DNA of 64,000 bases, taken from positions 483,051-547,050 of the forward strand of contig NZ_JARXRN010000020.1 of assembly GCF_029888045.1 (NCBI RefSeq). The letters run 5' to 3'. Below the pieces are notes generated by a model. It had not been told where the DNA came from. It saw only the letters and a program-made list of their open reading frames with translations, and ran no database searches. The position numbers and the translations under genes were made by a program. This stretch comes from Luteimonas rhizosphaericola. GTDB lineage: Bacteria; Pseudomonadota; Gammaproteobacteria; Xanthomonadales; Xanthomonadaceae. Of this stretch, positions 18,184 through 30,466 are shown in pieces; position 1 is the first letter of the stretch, and each line of letters begins with the position of its first letter.

Positions 18184-18516
18184 TCATGGCCTGAGCGCCT
18201 GCTCGGCCAGCAGGCTGGCCAGGCCCAGCATCGCCAATCCCAGCGCCAGCGGCAGGCCGACCGCGCGCTTCCAGTCGCGCGCGCCGAAGGCGTATATCGC
18301 GGCCGCGCACCAGACCGGGAACGCCAGCAGCGCCCCGGCCACCACCCGGTCCGGGCGCGAGAACGGCAGGATCGAAGCGCCCAGCGCCGAGAACGCGTGG
18401 GCGAGGAAGTAGCCGCCGAACACGGCGGCAAGCGTGCGCACGAGCACCTGCGCGGCATGGCGCCAGCCGCCGGACGCGCGCTTGGGCCGTGATCGGGAAA
18501 GGGCTTGGGTCGACAT
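18184..18516 (-). CDS. DUF3649-type iron-uptake-associated membrane protein
   Basis: 110 residues with three hydrophobic helices; 'GGYFLAHAFSALGASILPFS' is characteristic of DUF3649 proteins encoded next to PepSY proteins in siderophore receptor loci. First gene of the three-gene module and 25 nt upstream of the PepSY gene. Probably iron-repressed, given the Fur-like site upstream. Its biochemical role is unknown. Confidence 0.75.
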   Translation of the reverse strand: MSTQALSRSRPKRASGGWRHAAQVLVRTLAAVFGGYFLAHAFSALGASILPFSRPDRVVAGALLAFPVWCAAAIYAFGARDWKRAVGLPLALGLAMLGLASLLAEQALRP

Positions 18517-18562
18517 CGGATCCGGTGGAGCAGGCCGGAGCGCCCGGCGGATCGCGATAGGT

Positions 18563-18581
18563 TAAATGAGATCCATTAGCA
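18563..18581 (-). promoter_or_regulatory. putative Fur box
   Basis: The AT-rich TAAATGAGATCCATTAGCA sits about 47 nt upstream of the DUF3649 start in GC-rich surroundings. AATGAGA-N2-CATT resembles Fur-box half-sites (AATGAGAATCATT). The other half is imperfect, so this is a prediction supported by gene context. Confidence 0.5.
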
Positions 18582-18610
18582 GGCGCAAATGCGCACCATC
18601 CCCATCGTCG

Positions 18611-19132
18611 TCACGGGCGCTCCCTGGCTCCCGCCCCGAGCACGCCAAACAGCGCGATCCCGATCGCACCGCCCACCACCGCGCAGTCGGCGATGTTGAA
18701 GGCCGGCCAGTAGTAGTCCTTCCAGTGCCACTGGATGAAGTCGACCACGTGCCCGTGCAGCTGGCGGTCGATGATGTTGCCCAGCGCGCCGCCGATCACC
18801 AGCGCGAACGGCAGCGCCGTGCGCCAGTCGCGGCGGGGCGTCTTCCACAGCCAGAATGCCAGCAGCGCGCTGATCCCGACCCCCAGCACGGTGAAGAACC
18901 ATTTCTGCCAGCCACCGGCGCCGGCCAGGAAACTGAAGGCGGCGCCGGTGTTGTAGGTGCGGTACCAGTTCCAGAATCCGTCGATCACCGGGATCGGGGT
19001 GTACTCGGGCAGGCTGGTCAGCACCCACCACTTGGTGAGCTGGTCGAGCACGATCACCACGGCCGACAGCAGCAGCCAGACGAGCGCGTCCGGGCGCGGC
19101 CGCGGCGACGACGATGCAGGCGTCAGAACCAT
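18611..19132 (-). CDS. lspA: lipoprotein signal peptidase
   Basis: 173 residues, four transmembrane helices. LspA cleaves prolipoprotein signal peptides before the lipidated Cys. Catalytic aspartates D122 ('[16 protein letters not shown]') and D149 ('[11 protein letters not shown]') are present, with 'NTGAAFSFL' in the periplasmic loop. ATG at 19132 overlaps the end of ileS by 10 nt, showing translational coupling in ribF-ileS-lspA. Confidence 0.97.
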   Translation of the reverse strand: MVLTPASSSPRPRPDALVWLLLSAVVIVLDQLTKWWVLTSLPEYTPIPVIDGFWNWYRTYNTGAAFSFLAGAGGWQKWFFTVLGVGISALLAFWLWKTPRRDWRTALPFALVIGGALGNIIDRQLHGHVVDFIQWHWKDYYWPAFNIADCAVVGGAIGIALFGVLGAGARERP

Positions 19133-21969
19133 CGGCGCTCCTCCCCCGGGCCTTCGATGTTGGACACGCAGCGTCCGCACAGCTGCGGATGGCCGGCGTG
19201 CGTCCCCACGTCGCCGCGGCGCTGCCAGCAGCGCACGCACTTGGGCTTGGTGGTCGGCGTGGCGACGATGCGCGAGCCTTCGCCATCCCAGGGCAGCACG
19301 GTGACGTCGCCGCTGATCAGCAGGAAGCGCAGCTCGTCCACCAGCGGCGCGACGCGGATGTGGTCGGCGGTGCCGGCATGCAGCTGGATCTCGGCATCCA
19401 GCGCCGCCCCGATCTCGCCGCTGGCGCGCATCGGTTCGAGCACCTTGGCCACCTGCTCGCGCAGCGCCAGCAGGCGGTCGAAATCGTTCGCGCCCAGCGC
19501 TGCATCGGCCGGCAGCGGCGCGAGGCCGTCGTACCAGGTGGCGAACAGCACGTTGCCCTCGCGCTCGCCGGGCAGGTAGCCCCACAGCTCGTCGGCGGTG
19601 AAGCTGAGCACCGGCGCGATCCAGCGCACGAACGCCTCGCTGATCCGGTACATCGCGCTCTGCGCGCTGCGCCGGCCACGCGAATCCTCAGGCATCGTGT
19701 ACAGCCGGTCCTTGGTGACGTCGAGGTACAGCGAGCCGAGGTCGACGCTGCAGAAGTTCAGCAGCGCCTGCACGATCTCGGCGAAGTCGTAACGCTCGTA
19801 CGCGGCCTTGATCTTCTCCTGCAGCTCGAACGCGCGGTGCACGATCCAGCGGTCGAGCGCGACCATGTCGTCGAGCGGACGCAGGTCGCGCGCCGGATCG
19901 AAGCCGTTGAGGTTGCCCAGCAGGAAACGCGCGGTATTGCGGATGCGGCGGTAGGCGTCGGCGTTGCGCTTGAGGATCTCCTGCGACAGCGACATCTCGT
20001 TGCTGTAGTCGGCGCTGGCGATCCACAGGCGCAGGATGTCCGCGCCCAGCGTCTTCATGATGTCCTGCGGCTCGATGCCGTTGCCCAGCGACTTGGACAT
20101 CTTGCGGCCGTGCTCGTCCACGGTGAAGCCGTGGGTCAGGCACTGCCGGTACGGCGCCGCCTTGTCGATGGCCACGCCGGTCAGCAGCGACGACTGGAAC
20201 CAGCCGCGATGCTGGTCGGAGCCCTCGAGATACAGGTCGGCCGGCTTGCCGAGACCGCGTTCGAGCAGCACGCCCTCGTGGGTCACGCCGGAATCGAACC
20301 AGACGTCGAGGATGTCGGTGATCTTGTCGTAGTCCCCGGCCTCGTCGCCCAGCAGCTCGGCGGCGTCGAGCGAATACCACACGTCCACCCCGCCCTGCTC
20401 CACGCGGTCGGCGACCGCGCGCATCAGTTCGGTGCTGCGCGGATGCGGCTCGCCGGTCTCGCGGTGCACGAACAGCGCCAGCGGCACGCCCCAGGTGCGC
20501 TGGCGCGAGATCGTCCAGTCCGGCCGTCCTTCCACCATGCCGGCCATGCGCGCCTTGCCCCAGGCCGGATACCAGCGCACGGTCTCGATCGCCGCCAGCG
20601 CGTCGGCGCGCAGGTCGGCCTGCTGCATCGAGATGAACCATTGCGGCGTGGCCCGGAACGCGATCGGCGTCTTGTGCCGCCAGCAGTGCGGATAGCTGTG
20701 CTCCACCCGGCTGGCGGCGAGCAGCGTGCCGTCGCGGCGCAGCGCTTCGACGATCACGTCGTTGGCCTTCCAGATGTGCAGGCCGGCCAGTCCGGTGCCG
20801 TGCGCGGCCGGCGTGGACGGCAGGTACACGCCGCGGCCGTCGACGGGATTGATCTGGGAGGCGCTGTAGCGGTCGATCAGCCCGTACTGGCGCGCGACGG
20901 CGTAGTCCTCCTGGCCGTGCCCGGGCGCGGTGTGCACCGCGCCGGTGCCGTCATCGGCCGAGACGTGGTCGCCCAGCAGGATCGGGATGTCGCGTTCGTC
21001 GTAGAACGGATGCGCGAACAGCATGCCCTCGAGGCGCTCGCCGGTCGTGCGGCCGAGCACCTTGGGCGACTCGATGCCGTAGCGCGCGAGCGCCGGGCCG
21101 ACCAGGGCATCGGCCAGCACCAGCCAGCGCGCGCGGCCGTCGTGCGGCGGGCCTTCGACGAGCGCGTACTCCAGCTCGGCACCGAGCGAGATCGCGAGCG
21201 AGGCCGGCAGCGTCCAGGGCGTGGTGGTCCAGATCGGCACCGCGACCTCGACGTCCTCCGGCACTTCCACGCCGAACCGGCGCGCCACCGCCTGCGGGCT
21301 GCGCGCGGCATAGGCGACGTCGATCGCGGGCGAGACCTTGTCGGCGTATTCGATCTCGGCCTCGGCCAGCGCCGAACCGCAGTCGAAACACCAGTGCACC
21401 GGCTTCACGCCGCGCGTCAGGTGGCCGTTGTCCACGATCTTGGCCAGCGCCCGGATCTCGTTGGCCTCGAAGCGGAAATCGAGCGTCTTGTAGGGGTTGT
21501 CCCAGTCGCCCAGCACGCCGAGGCGCTTGAAGTCCCTGCGCTGCAGTTCGATCTGCGACTCGGCGTACTCGCGGCATTTCTGCCGGAACTCGACCGCGTC
21601 GAGCTTCACCCCGACCTTGCCGTACTTCTTCTCGATCGCGATCTCGATCGGCAAGCCGTGGCAGTCCCAGCCCGGCACGTAGGGCGCGTCGAAGCCCGCC
21701 AGGTACTTCGACTTGACGATGATGTCCTTGAGGATCTTGTTGACCGCGTGGCCCAAGTGGATCGCGCCGTTGGCATACGGCGGACCGTCGTGCAGCACGA
21801 ACAGCGGGCGACCGGCCGCATTCGCGCGCAGCTGCGCGTACAGGTCGTCCTTCTCCCAGCGCTCGAGGATGCCCGGCTCGCGCCTGGGCAGGTCGCCGCG
21901 CATCAGGAACTCCGTTGCGGGCAGCAGGATCGTGGACTTGTAGCGCTGGCTGTCGTCGGTATCGGTCAC
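19123..21969 (-). CDS. ileS: isoleucyl-tRNA synthetase
   Basis: 948 residues. Class I motifs are 'HLGH' (71-74) and 'KMSKS' (about 623-627). The C-terminal zinc ribbon has C911, C914, C931 and C934. '[10 protein letters not shown]' begins the editing region. Starts with GTG at 21969 overlapping the ribF stop (GTGA), and ends inside lspA. This type (IleS1-like, with the C-terminal zinc finger) is the normal proteobacterial, mupirocin-sensitive class. Confidence 0.98.
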   Translation of the reverse strand: MTDTDDSQRYKSTILLPATEFLMRGDLPRREPGILERWEKDDLYAQLRANAAGRPLFVLHDGPPYANGAIHLGHAVNKILKDIIVKSKYLAGFDAPYVPGWDCHGLPIEIAIEKKYGKVGVKLDAVEFRQKCREYAESQIELQRRDFKRLGVLGDWDNPYKTLDFRFEANEIRALAKIVDNGHLTRGVKPVHWCFDCGSALAEAEIEYADKVSPAIDVAYAARSPQAVARRFGVEVPEDVEVAVPIWTTTPWTLPASLAISLGAELEYALVEGPPHDGRARWLVLADALVGPALARYGIESPKVLGRTTGERLEGMLFAHPFYDERDIPILLGDHVSADDGTGAVHTAPGHGQEDYAVARQYGLIDRYSASQINPVDGRGVYLPSTPAAHGTGLAGLHIWKANDVIVEALRRDGTLLAASRVEHSYPHCWRHKTPIAFRATPQWFISMQQADLRADALAAIETVRWYPAWGKARMAGMVEGRPDWTISRQRTWGVPLALFVHRETGEPHPRSTELMRAVADRVEQGGVDVWYSLDAAELLGDEAGDYDKITDILDVWFDSGVTHEGVLLERGLGKPADLYLEGSDQHRGWFQSSLLTGVAIDKAAPYRQCLTHGFTVDEHGRKMSKSLGNGIEPQDIMKTLGADILRLWIASADYSNEMSLSQEILKRNADAYRRIRNTARFLLGNLNGFDPARDLRPLDDMVALDRWIVHRAFELQEKIKAAYERYDFAEIVQALLNFCSVDLGSLYLDVTKDRLYTMPEDSRGRRSAQSAMYRISEAFVRWIAPVLSFTADELWGYLPGEREGNVLFATWYDGLAPLPADAALGANDFDRLLALREQVAKVLEPMRASGEIGAALDAEIQLHAGTADHIRVAPLVDELRFLLISGDVTVLPWDGEGSRIVATPTTKPKCVRCWQRRGDVGTHAGHPQLCGRCVSNIEGPGEERRWF

Positions 21970-22919
21970 GCCGTGGCCCGTCGTGGGAAATGCTGTTGGA
22001 GGAGGCCGCGCGCCTGGCTGGCATCGCGGTCCATCTGCGCGACCAGGGCCGGCAGGTCGTCGAATTTCTCTTCATCACGCAGGCGCGCGACGAACTCGAC
22101 CTCGATCCGGCGCCCGTACAGGTCGCCATCGAAGTCGAACAGGTGCGCCTCGAGCAGCGGTTCGACGCCGCCCACGGTGGGCCGGGTGCCGAAGCTCGAC
22201 ACCGAGGCCCACGGCGCATCGGCGACGCCGTGCACGCGGGTGGCGTAGATGCCGCGCAGCGCGGGCACCCTGCCGGCGAAGCGCAGGTTGGCGGTGGGAT
22301 AGCCGAGCGTGCGGCCGAGCTGCTGTCCGCGCACCACCCGCCCCGAGACGGCATACGGCTTGCCGAGCAGCCGCGTGGCGGTCTCGAAGTCGCCCTCCAC
22401 CAGCGCCTGGCGGATGCGCGTGCTCGACACCCGCTCGCCGGCGACCGCGACCGGCTCGATCTCGCCGGCCACGAACCCCAGCCGCGCGCCTTCGCGCTGC
22501 AGCAGGGCGAGATCGCCGGCGCGCCGGTGGCCGAACCGGAACCCCGGCCCCACCCAGACCTCGGCCGCACGCAGCCGCCCGGCCAGCACCTGCGCGGCAA
22601 AGGCCTCGGGCGACATCGCCGCCATGCGGGCGTCGAAGCGCAACAGCCCGATGATCTCGGCGCCCAGCTCGCACAGGCCCTGCACCTTGGCCCGCGGCAG
22701 GCTCAGCCGCGGCGGTGGCGCATCGGGGGCGAAGAACTCGCGCGGCAGCGGCTCGAAGCTCAGCGCCGCGGCAGGCACGCCCAGATCGCGCGCACGCGCC
22801 ACCGCATGCCGCACCAGGGCGCGATGGCCCAGGTGCAGGCCGTCGAACGCACCGATGCAGACCACACTGCCGGTGGGGCACAAGGGCCCGCCGTCGACGT
22901 CGCGGAACAGCCTGCTCAT
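21966..22919 (-). CDS. ribF: bifunctional riboflavin kinase / FAD synthetase
   Basis: 317 residues. The N-terminal FMN adenylyltransferase has '[10 protein letters not shown]' (23-32) and '[10 protein letters not shown]'. The C-terminal riboflavin kinase has '[11 protein letters not shown]' and '[20 protein letters not shown]'. It makes FMN and FAD in the cytoplasm. ATG at 22919 starts [11 protein letters not shown]. The frame continues upstream without homology. First gene of ribF-ileS-lspA; a minus-strand TATACT at 22988-22983 may be its -10. Confidence 0.97.
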   Translation of the reverse strand: MSRLFRDVDGGPLCPTGSVVCIGAFDGLHLGHRALVRHAVARARDLGVPAAALSFEPLPREFFAPDAPPPRLSLPRAKVQGLCELGAEIIGLLRFDARMAAMSPEAFAAQVLAGRLRAAEVWVGPGFRFGHRRAGDLALLQREGARLGFVAGEIEPVAVAGERVSSTRIRQALVEGDFETATRLLGKPYAVSGRVVRGQQLGRTLGYPTANLRFAGRVPALRGIYATRVHGVADAPWASVSSFGTRPTVGGVEPLLEAHLFDFDGDLYGRRIEVEFVARLRDEEKFDDLPALVAQMDRDASQARGLLQQHFPRRATA

Positions 22920-23030
22920 GGACTCTCGGTTCGGTGCCCGTCCACATGCGGACGGGCGTGGGCGCATCGCTGCGCGGGAAAAAGTATAGCGGCGCCGTCA
23001 ACCGGCACGGCGCGATGGCAGGCAGCGGCG

Positions 23031-24698
23031 TCAGTGGCGCAGGTCGCGCGGCCGGATCCCCTGCAGCCACAGCGCCGCGGCGTACACCACCGCGCCCGGC
23101 CCCACCACCAGCGCCAGGCGCCATGCGCGCTCGCTCCAGTGCCACGTGGTCCAGCCGTTCCAGGCCCACAGCAGCGCCAGCACCAGCGCCGACATGGCCG
23201 CGCTGGCCACCAGCAGCTGGCGCGCGAACCGCCCCCAGCCCGGCGCGGGACGGAACACCTGCGCCCGGCGCAGGTACCACCACAGCTGGATCGCGTTGGT
23301 CCAGCCCGCCACGGCCGTGGCCAGGGCCAGGCAGCCGTGCGCGCCGGGCATCGCCTTGAGCGCGGCGCGCAGGTTGCCGCCGCCCTGCGCCCAGGCCTCG
23401 CGCCCGACCTCGGTGAAGCCCAGCGCGAGCGCCAGGAAGACTGCCGTGGCGGCGATGTTCGCCAGCACCGCCACCACGCCGGCCTTGACCGGCGTGCGCG
23501 TGTCCTGGCGCGAATAGAATGCGGGCGCCAGCACCTTCACCAGCAGGAACGCCGGCAGCGCCGTGGACAGCGCCATCACCGTCAGCGCCGCCATCCGGGT
23601 GTCGTCGGGGGTGAAGCGACCGTGCTGGAACAGCGTCGCCACCAGCGCCTCGGCGCACAGCATCAGCCCCAGGCAGGCCGGGACCGCGATCATCAGGCAC
23701 AGCCTCAGGCCCCAGTCCAGCGCCTTCGAATAGCCGTCCGGGTCGGCGGCCGCATGGCGGCGCGACAGGTGCGGCAGGATCACCGCCCCGATCGCCACGC
23801 CGAACATGCCCAGCGGGAATTCAAGCAGCCGGTCGCCCAGGTACAGCCAGGTCACGCTGCCGCCGATCAGCATCGAGGCGACGACCGTGTTGAGCAGCAG
23901 GTTGAGCTGGGCCACCGAGGAGCCGAACAGGGTCGGCACCATCAGCCGCATCACCCGGCGCACGCCCTCGTGCGCGGCGCCCCAGCGCGGCCGCGGCAGC
24001 AGGCCCAGCCGCGCCATCGACGGCAGCTGGAACGCCAGCTGCAGCACCCCCGCCGCCAGCACGCCCCAGGCCAGCGCCATCACCGGCTGTTCCATCCGCG
24101 GCGCCAGCGCCAGCGCGGCGGTGATCATCGACACGTTCAGCAGCACCGGCGACAGCGCAGGCACCGCGAAGCGCTGGTAGCTGTTGAGCACGCCGCCGGC
24201 CAGCGAAGCCATCGAGATGAACAGCAGGTACGGGAAGGTGATGCGCAGCATGTCCGTCGCCAGCCGGCCCTGTTCGCCCTCGGCGTCGAATCCGGGCGCG
24301 AACACCCGGATCACCCAGGGCGCGGCCAGGACGGCCGCGGCAGTCACCACCAGCAGCACCGCCAGCAGGGTGCCGGCGACCCGGTCGACCAGCTCCTTCA
24401 CCGCGGCGTGGTCGCGGCGCTCCCGGTATTCGCTCAGGACCGGCACGAAGGCCATGGAGAACGAGCCCTCGGCCGAGAGCCGGCGCAGGAAGTTCGGGAT
24501 CCGGAACGCCACCAGGAACGCGTCCATGGCCGGGTTGGCGCCGAACGCGGCGGCATAGACCTGGTCCCGGACCAGCCCGGAGACCCGGGAAATGAAGGTC
24601 ATGGCGCTGAACACGGCGGTCGAGCGCAGCAGGCCGGCGCGGCGCGGCGCCGGGGCGGTGCCCTGTCCCGGGGGAAGGGTCGGGTCCGGCTCGCTCAC
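23031..24698 (-). CDS. murJ: lipid II flippase MurJ
   Basis: 555 residues with about 14 transmembrane helices, MOP superfamily. 'STAVFSAMTFISRVSGLVRD' and 'FGANPAMDAFLVAFRIPNFLRR' are diagnostic of MurJ/MviN, which flips lipid II across the inner membrane for peptidoglycan synthesis. The first MurJ helix begins soon after the GTG at 24698, which follows a G-rich Shine-Dalgarno-like tract. Divergent from rpsT, a conserved arrangement. Confidence 0.96.
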   Translation of the reverse strand: MSEPDPTLPPGQGTAPAPRRAGLLRSTAVFSAMTFISRVSGLVRDQVYAAAFGANPAMDAFLVAFRIPNFLRRLSAEGSFSMAFVPVLSEYRERRDHAAVKELVDRVAGTLLAVLLVVTAAAVLAAPWVIRVFAPGFDAEGEQGRLATDMLRITFPYLLFISMASLAGGVLNSYQRFAVPALSPVLLNVSMITAALALAPRMEQPVMALAWGVLAAGVLQLAFQLPSMARLGLLPRPRWGAAHEGVRRVMRLMVPTLFGSSVAQLNLLLNTVVASMLIGGSVTWLYLGDRLLEFPLGMFGVAIGAVILPHLSRRHAAADPDGYSKALDWGLRLCLMIAVPACLGLMLCAEALVATLFQHGRFTPDDTRMAALTVMALSTALPAFLLVKVLAPAFYSRQDTRTPVKAGVVAVLANIAATAVFLALALGFTEVGREAWAQGGGNLRAALKAMPGAHGCLALATAVAGWTNAIQLWWYLRRAQVFRPAPGWGRFARQLLVASAAMSALVLALLWAWNGWTTWHWSERAWRLALVVGPGAVVYAAALWLQGIRPRDLRH

Positions 24699-24725
24699 GC
24701 CCTGCCCCCCTGCCGGCCACCCGGG

Positions 24726-24754
24726 TTGACCCAAGTGACTGAAACCCGCATAAT
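24726..24754 (+). promoter_or_regulatory. promoter of rpsT
   Basis: TTGACC (24726-24731), a 17-nt spacer and CATAAT (24749-24754), 79 nt before the rpsT start. Strong sigma-70 match in the murJ/rpsT divergent region. Confidence 0.8.
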
Positions 24755-24832
24755 TTCCGGCTCCGTTTTCCCGAGTACCGGCCTGCGCCGGTGTTCGACG
24801 TTCAACTCCATACAAGATTCCAGGATCCCATC

Positions 24833-25105
24833 GTGGCCAACATCAAGTCCGCCAAGAAGCGCGCCAAGCAGACCGTCGTGCGCAACGCGCGCAACACGGC
24901 CCAGCGTTCGCAGCTGCGCACCGCCGTCAAGAAGGTCGTCAAGGCCCTCGACGCGAACGACGCCGCCGGCGCCGAAGCCGCTTTCGCCGTCGCCCAGCCG
25001 CTGCTCGACCGCTTCAGCTCGCGCGGCCTGATCCACCGCAACAAGGCCGCCCGCCACAAGAGCCGCCTGACGGCCCGCATCAAGGCGCTCAAGGCCGCGG
25101 CCTGA
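24833..25105 (+). CDS. rpsT: 30S ribosomal protein S20
   Basis: 90 residues from GTG at 24833 ([16 protein letters not shown]), the family length. S20 is a helical protein binding the 5' domain and helix 44 of 16S rRNA. '[20 protein letters not shown]' is the conserved C-terminus. The weak start codon is common for rpsT, where translation is autoregulated (UUG in E. coli). Monocistronic, with its own promoter and terminator. Confidence 0.97.
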   Translation: MANIKSAKKRAKQTVVRNARNTAQRSQLRTAVKKVVKALDANDAAGAEAAFAVAQPLLDRFSSRGLIHRNKAARHKSRLTARIKALKAAA

Positions 25106-25130
25106 TCCAGCAGCGACGTTGGCTGTTCCG

Positions 25131-25157
25131 AAAAACCCGGCGCGAGCCGGGTTTTTT
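25131..25157 (+). terminator. intrinsic terminator of rpsT
   Basis: AAAAACCCGGC-GCGA-GCCGGGTTTTTT: GC-rich stem with flanking A/T runs, 25 nt after the rpsT stop. Confidence 0.93.
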
Positions 25158-25382
25158 GTTGCCGCGCCGGTGCACCCGCCGCGGAAGGGTCCGCCCATGC
25201 GCCATGTGCGCAACGCCGGTGCCCCGCGTCGCGAGCGGATGTAGCGCACGGCCGCCGGCGGCGACGCAAGGCACGGCATCGGGCCGCGCCCAGGCGAGGC
25301 CCGGTGCGCAGCACGCGTGGCCTGGCGGCGGCCGGAGCGTGGCGCTGACGCCTCCAGGCCCGCCTGTCCGTCGCGCGTCGCC

Positions 25383-26952
<1,570 letters not shown>

Positions 26953-26964
26953 GACTGCTGCTCC

Positions 26965-27285
26965 TTACTTGCTGTCGCCACCGGCGATGCCGATGATCTC
27001 GATTTCGGTGTAATGCTGGCGATGTCCCTGCCGCTTCATGTGGTGCTTGCGGCGGCGGAACTTGATGATGCGCACCTTGTCGGCGCGGCCGTGGCCGACG
27101 ACCTTCGCGGTGACGCTGGCGCCCTTGAGCGCGTCGCCGATCTTGATGCCGTCGCTGTCGCCCAGCATCAGGACGTTGTCGAACGTGATCTCGTTGCCGG
27201 CTTCGGCCTCGAGCTTCTCGACGCGGAGCGTTTCGCCCTGCGCCACGCGGTATTGCTTGCCGCCGGTGACCAGTACTGCGTACAT
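26965..27285 (-). CDS. rplU: 50S ribosomal protein L21
   Basis: 106 residues, [20 protein letters not shown], with '[20 protein letters not shown]' as the conserved rRNA-binding C-terminal stretch. First gene of rplU-rpmA. Confidence 0.98.
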   Translation of the reverse strand: MYAVLVTGGKQYRVAQGETLRVEKLEAEAGNEITFDNVLMLGDSDGIKIGDALKGASVTAKVVGHGRADKVRIIKFRRRKHHMKRQGHRQHYTEIEIIGIAGGDSK

Positions 27286-27361
27286 GTGGAGCCTCTCGTA
27301 TCGGTGTTGGTTCTGTAGTTATTCTTGTGCCTGGCCGCCATCGAGGGCGGACAGAAGCGGA

Positions 27362-27391
27362 ATCATAGCGGTTTCAGCGACTTGCGTGCAA
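27362..27391 (-). promoter_or_regulatory. promoter of rplU-rpmA
   Basis: Minus strand: TTGCAC (27391-27386), 18-nt spacer, TATGAT (27367-27362), 77 nt before rplU. It overlaps the last codons of the upstream LysR gene. Confidence 0.6.
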
Positions 27392-28331
27392 CTCCCCTGG
27401 CATCGGACGCCTCAGGCCCACCCGGCGCGGCGCCCCAGGGCGGAGGGGCGAAATGCGCCGCCAGGTGGGCGACGAAGGCCCGCACCCGCGGCGGGACGAG
27501 CGTCCGGCCGGGCATCACCGCGTGGATCCCGCTCGGCGGCGGCGGATGGCCGGGCAGCACCACCCGCAGCCGCCCGGCCGCGAGGTCGCGGTGGACGTGC
27601 CAGACCGAATGCAGGGCGATGCCCAGCCCCGCCACCGCCGCTTCCCGCAGCACCTCGCCGTAGTTGCTCTCGAAGCGGCCGCGCACCCGCACGTCCACCG
27701 TCCCCCCATTGCCATCGCCCAGCCGCCAGAGCTCGCGGCGGCCGTCGCGGCCGGTCAGCAGCAGGCAGTCGTGCCGGGCCAGCGCCGCGGGCCCGTCCGG
27801 CTCGCCGCGCCGGCGCAGGTAGTCCGGGGACGCGCACAGAACGCGCTCGTTGGCCACCAGCTGGCGCGAGACCAGGTCGGAATCATCGAGCCGGCCGATC
27901 CGGATCGCCAGGTCGAAGCCGGCGCCCACCAGGTCGACCACGCGGTCGTCCAGGTCCAGGCTGACCCGCAGCCCGGGATGCGCGGCCAGGAACCCGGCCA
28001 TCAGCGGCGCGATGTACTGGCGGCCGAAGGAGGCCGGCGCGGTGACCCGCAGCGTGCCGGCCACCTCGCCGCCCCGCTGCCGCAGGCGCTCGCCCAGCAG
28101 CCCCAGCTCCTCGACCAGCGCCCGCCCCTCCTGGGCCAGCGCAAGGCCCTCGGGCGTGGGGTGCAGGCGGCGCGTGGTCCGGTGCAGCAGACGCACCCCC
28201 AGGTCGCGCTCCAGGCGCTTGAGCCGCTGGCTGGCGACGGCGACCGACAGGTCGAGGTGCCGCGCGGCCGCACTGATCGAGCCGTGGTCGAGGACCTGCA
28301 GGAACAGGGCGATGTCGCCGACGCGATCCAT
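27363..28331 (-). CDS. LysR-family transcriptional regulator
   Basis: 322 residues. N-terminal winged helix-turn-helix (1-60: 'GSISAAARHLDLSVAVASQRLKRLE'), then a periplasmic-binding-like effector domain ('VSLDLDDRVVDLVGAGFDLAIRIG', 'AVAGLGIALHSVWHV'). The closest type is the CrgA/DmlR-like subgroup. It is divergent from the aldo/keto reductase with 133 nt between, the classic arrangement for a LysR protein controlling itself and the facing operon. Two inverted repeats sit immediately upstream of its start. Confidence 0.92.
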   Translation of the reverse strand: MDRVGDIALFLQVLDHGSISAAARHLDLSVAVASQRLKRLERDLGVRLLHRTTRRLHPTPEGLALAQEGRALVEELGLLGERLRQRGGEVAGTLRVTAPASFGRQYIAPLMAGFLAAHPGLRVSLDLDDRVVDLVGAGFDLAIRIGRLDDSDLVSRQLVANERVLCASPDYLRRRGEPDGPAALARHDCLLLTGRDGRRELWRLGDGNGGTVDVRVRGRFESNYGEVLREAAVAGLGIALHSVWHVHRDLAAGRLRVVLPGHPPPPSGIHAVMPGRTLVPPRVRAFVAHLAAHFAPPPWGAAPGGPEASDARGVARKSLKPL

Positions 28332-28336
28332 GGATC

Positions 28337-28369
28337 TTCAATCCTGCGTTGAAACTGATTCGCCAGTTT
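28337..28369. promoter_or_regulatory. two adjacent inverted repeats, likely LysR operators
   Basis: TTCAA-N7-TTGAA (28337-28341/28349-28353) fits the T-N11-A LysR-box rule. Overlapping its end by two bases is the perfect AAACTG-N6-CAGTTT (28352-28357/28364-28369). Both lie in the LysR/aldo-keto reductase spacer, starting 6 nt upstream of the LysR ATG. Confidence 0.6.
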
Positions 28370-28464
28370 CTCGCTTTTTCGAGGTCGTGCAAGCCGCGAC
28401 AGTGGCGGCCACGGGCGCCCTGCCCGGCGTGCCCACACCGCGTTCCGATCGAGGAGACCTCCAC

Positions 28465-29520
<1,056 letters not shown>

Positions 29521-29599
29521 ACGCCGCTTCGCATCCCCACAGGCGGCCGCTCCATCGCGTCCCGCTGCGCCCGGGCGCCCACGTCCGCGAGGTGTGTCC

Positions 29600-30466
29600 A
29601 TGACGTCCCGACTGCTGCGCTATGCCGCGTTCGCCCGCGATCCCGCGGGTGGCAATCCCGCCGGAGTCTGGATCGACGAGCGCCTGCCATCCGCGGACGA
29701 GATGCAGGCCATCGCGGCCGGGGTCGGCTACTCGGAAACCGCCTTCGTCGCCGCACCCGACGCCGCCGGCCGGCGCCAGGTCCGCTACTTCAGCCCGGTC
29801 GCCGAAGTTCCCTTCTGTGGCCACGCGACGATCGCCGCGGCCGTGGCGCTGGGCAATCTCGGTGGCGGCGAGCGGCAGCGCTTCGAAACGCCGGCCGGCG
29901 GAATCGAGGTCCGCGTGTCGCGCGACGACGGCGCGCGTATCGCGACCCTGGTCTCGGCACCCCCGCGCATCGCGCCGGTGCCGGACCAGCTGCTGCGCGA
30001 GGCGCTGGCCGCGCTCGACTGGCGCGAGGACGAACTGGATCCTTCGATTCCGCCCGCCCTCGCCTTCGCCGGCGCCTGGCACCTGGTGCTCGCCACGCGC
30101 ACGCGTCAGCGGCTCGCGACGCTGGCCTACGATTTCGAGCGGCTCAGGGCGACGATGCTCACCCACGACCTCACCACCCTCCAGCTCGTGTGGCGCGAGT
30201 CGGAGAATGTCTTCCACGCGCGCAACCCGTTCCCGGTCGGCGGCGTGGTCGAAGACCCGGCCACCGGCGCGGCGGCCGCCGCGCTGGGTGGCTACCTGCG
30301 CGACGCCGGCCTGCTCGCCGCGCCCGCCCGCTTCACGATCCACCAGGGCGAGGCGATGGGCCGGCCGGGACGGCTGCTGGTCGACGTCCCGGTCGCCGGC
30401 GGCATCGCGGTGTCCGGCCACGCCGTACCTATTCCCGATCCATCCCCTGCAGGAGAGCCCCGATGA
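29600..30466 (+). CDS. PhzF-family isomerase-like protein
   Basis: 288 residues, two-lobed DAP-epimerase-like fold. 'DPAGGNPAGVW' begins the family, the catalytic glutamate is E46 ('GVGYSETAFV'), and 'PVAEVPFCGHATIA' and 'VVEDPATGAAAAALGGYL' follow. PhzF itself isomerises a phenazine precursor, but most family members are of unknown substrate and no phenazine genes are present. Its stop overlaps the next start (ATGA at 30463). An 80-nt gap separates it from the reductase. Confidence 0.9.
   Translation: MTSRLLRYAAFARDPAGGNPAGVWIDERLPSADEMQAIAAGVGYSETAFVAAPDAAGRRQVRYFSPVAEVPFCGHATIAAAVALGNLGGGERQRFETPAGGIEVRVSRDDGARIATLVSAPPRIAPVPDQLLREALAALDWREDELDPSIPPALAFAGAWHLVLATRTRQRLATLAYDFERLRATMLTHDLTTLQLVWRESENVFHARNPFPVGGVVEDPATGAAAAALGGYLRDAGLLAAPARFTIHQGEAMGRPGRLLVDVPVAGGIAVSGHAVPIPDPSPAGEPR

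Noticed and set aside
19114..22248. Open frame of over 1000 codons on the plus strand
   Set aside because: It lies exactly antisense to ileS, in the codon-position pattern expected from high GC at third positions, and reads as low-complexity His/Arg/Gln-rich sequence.
21915..25031. Long plus-strand frame across ribF and murJ
   Set aside because: Antisense shadow of murJ and ribF; repetitive Gln/His/Arg composition, no domain, no plausible start.
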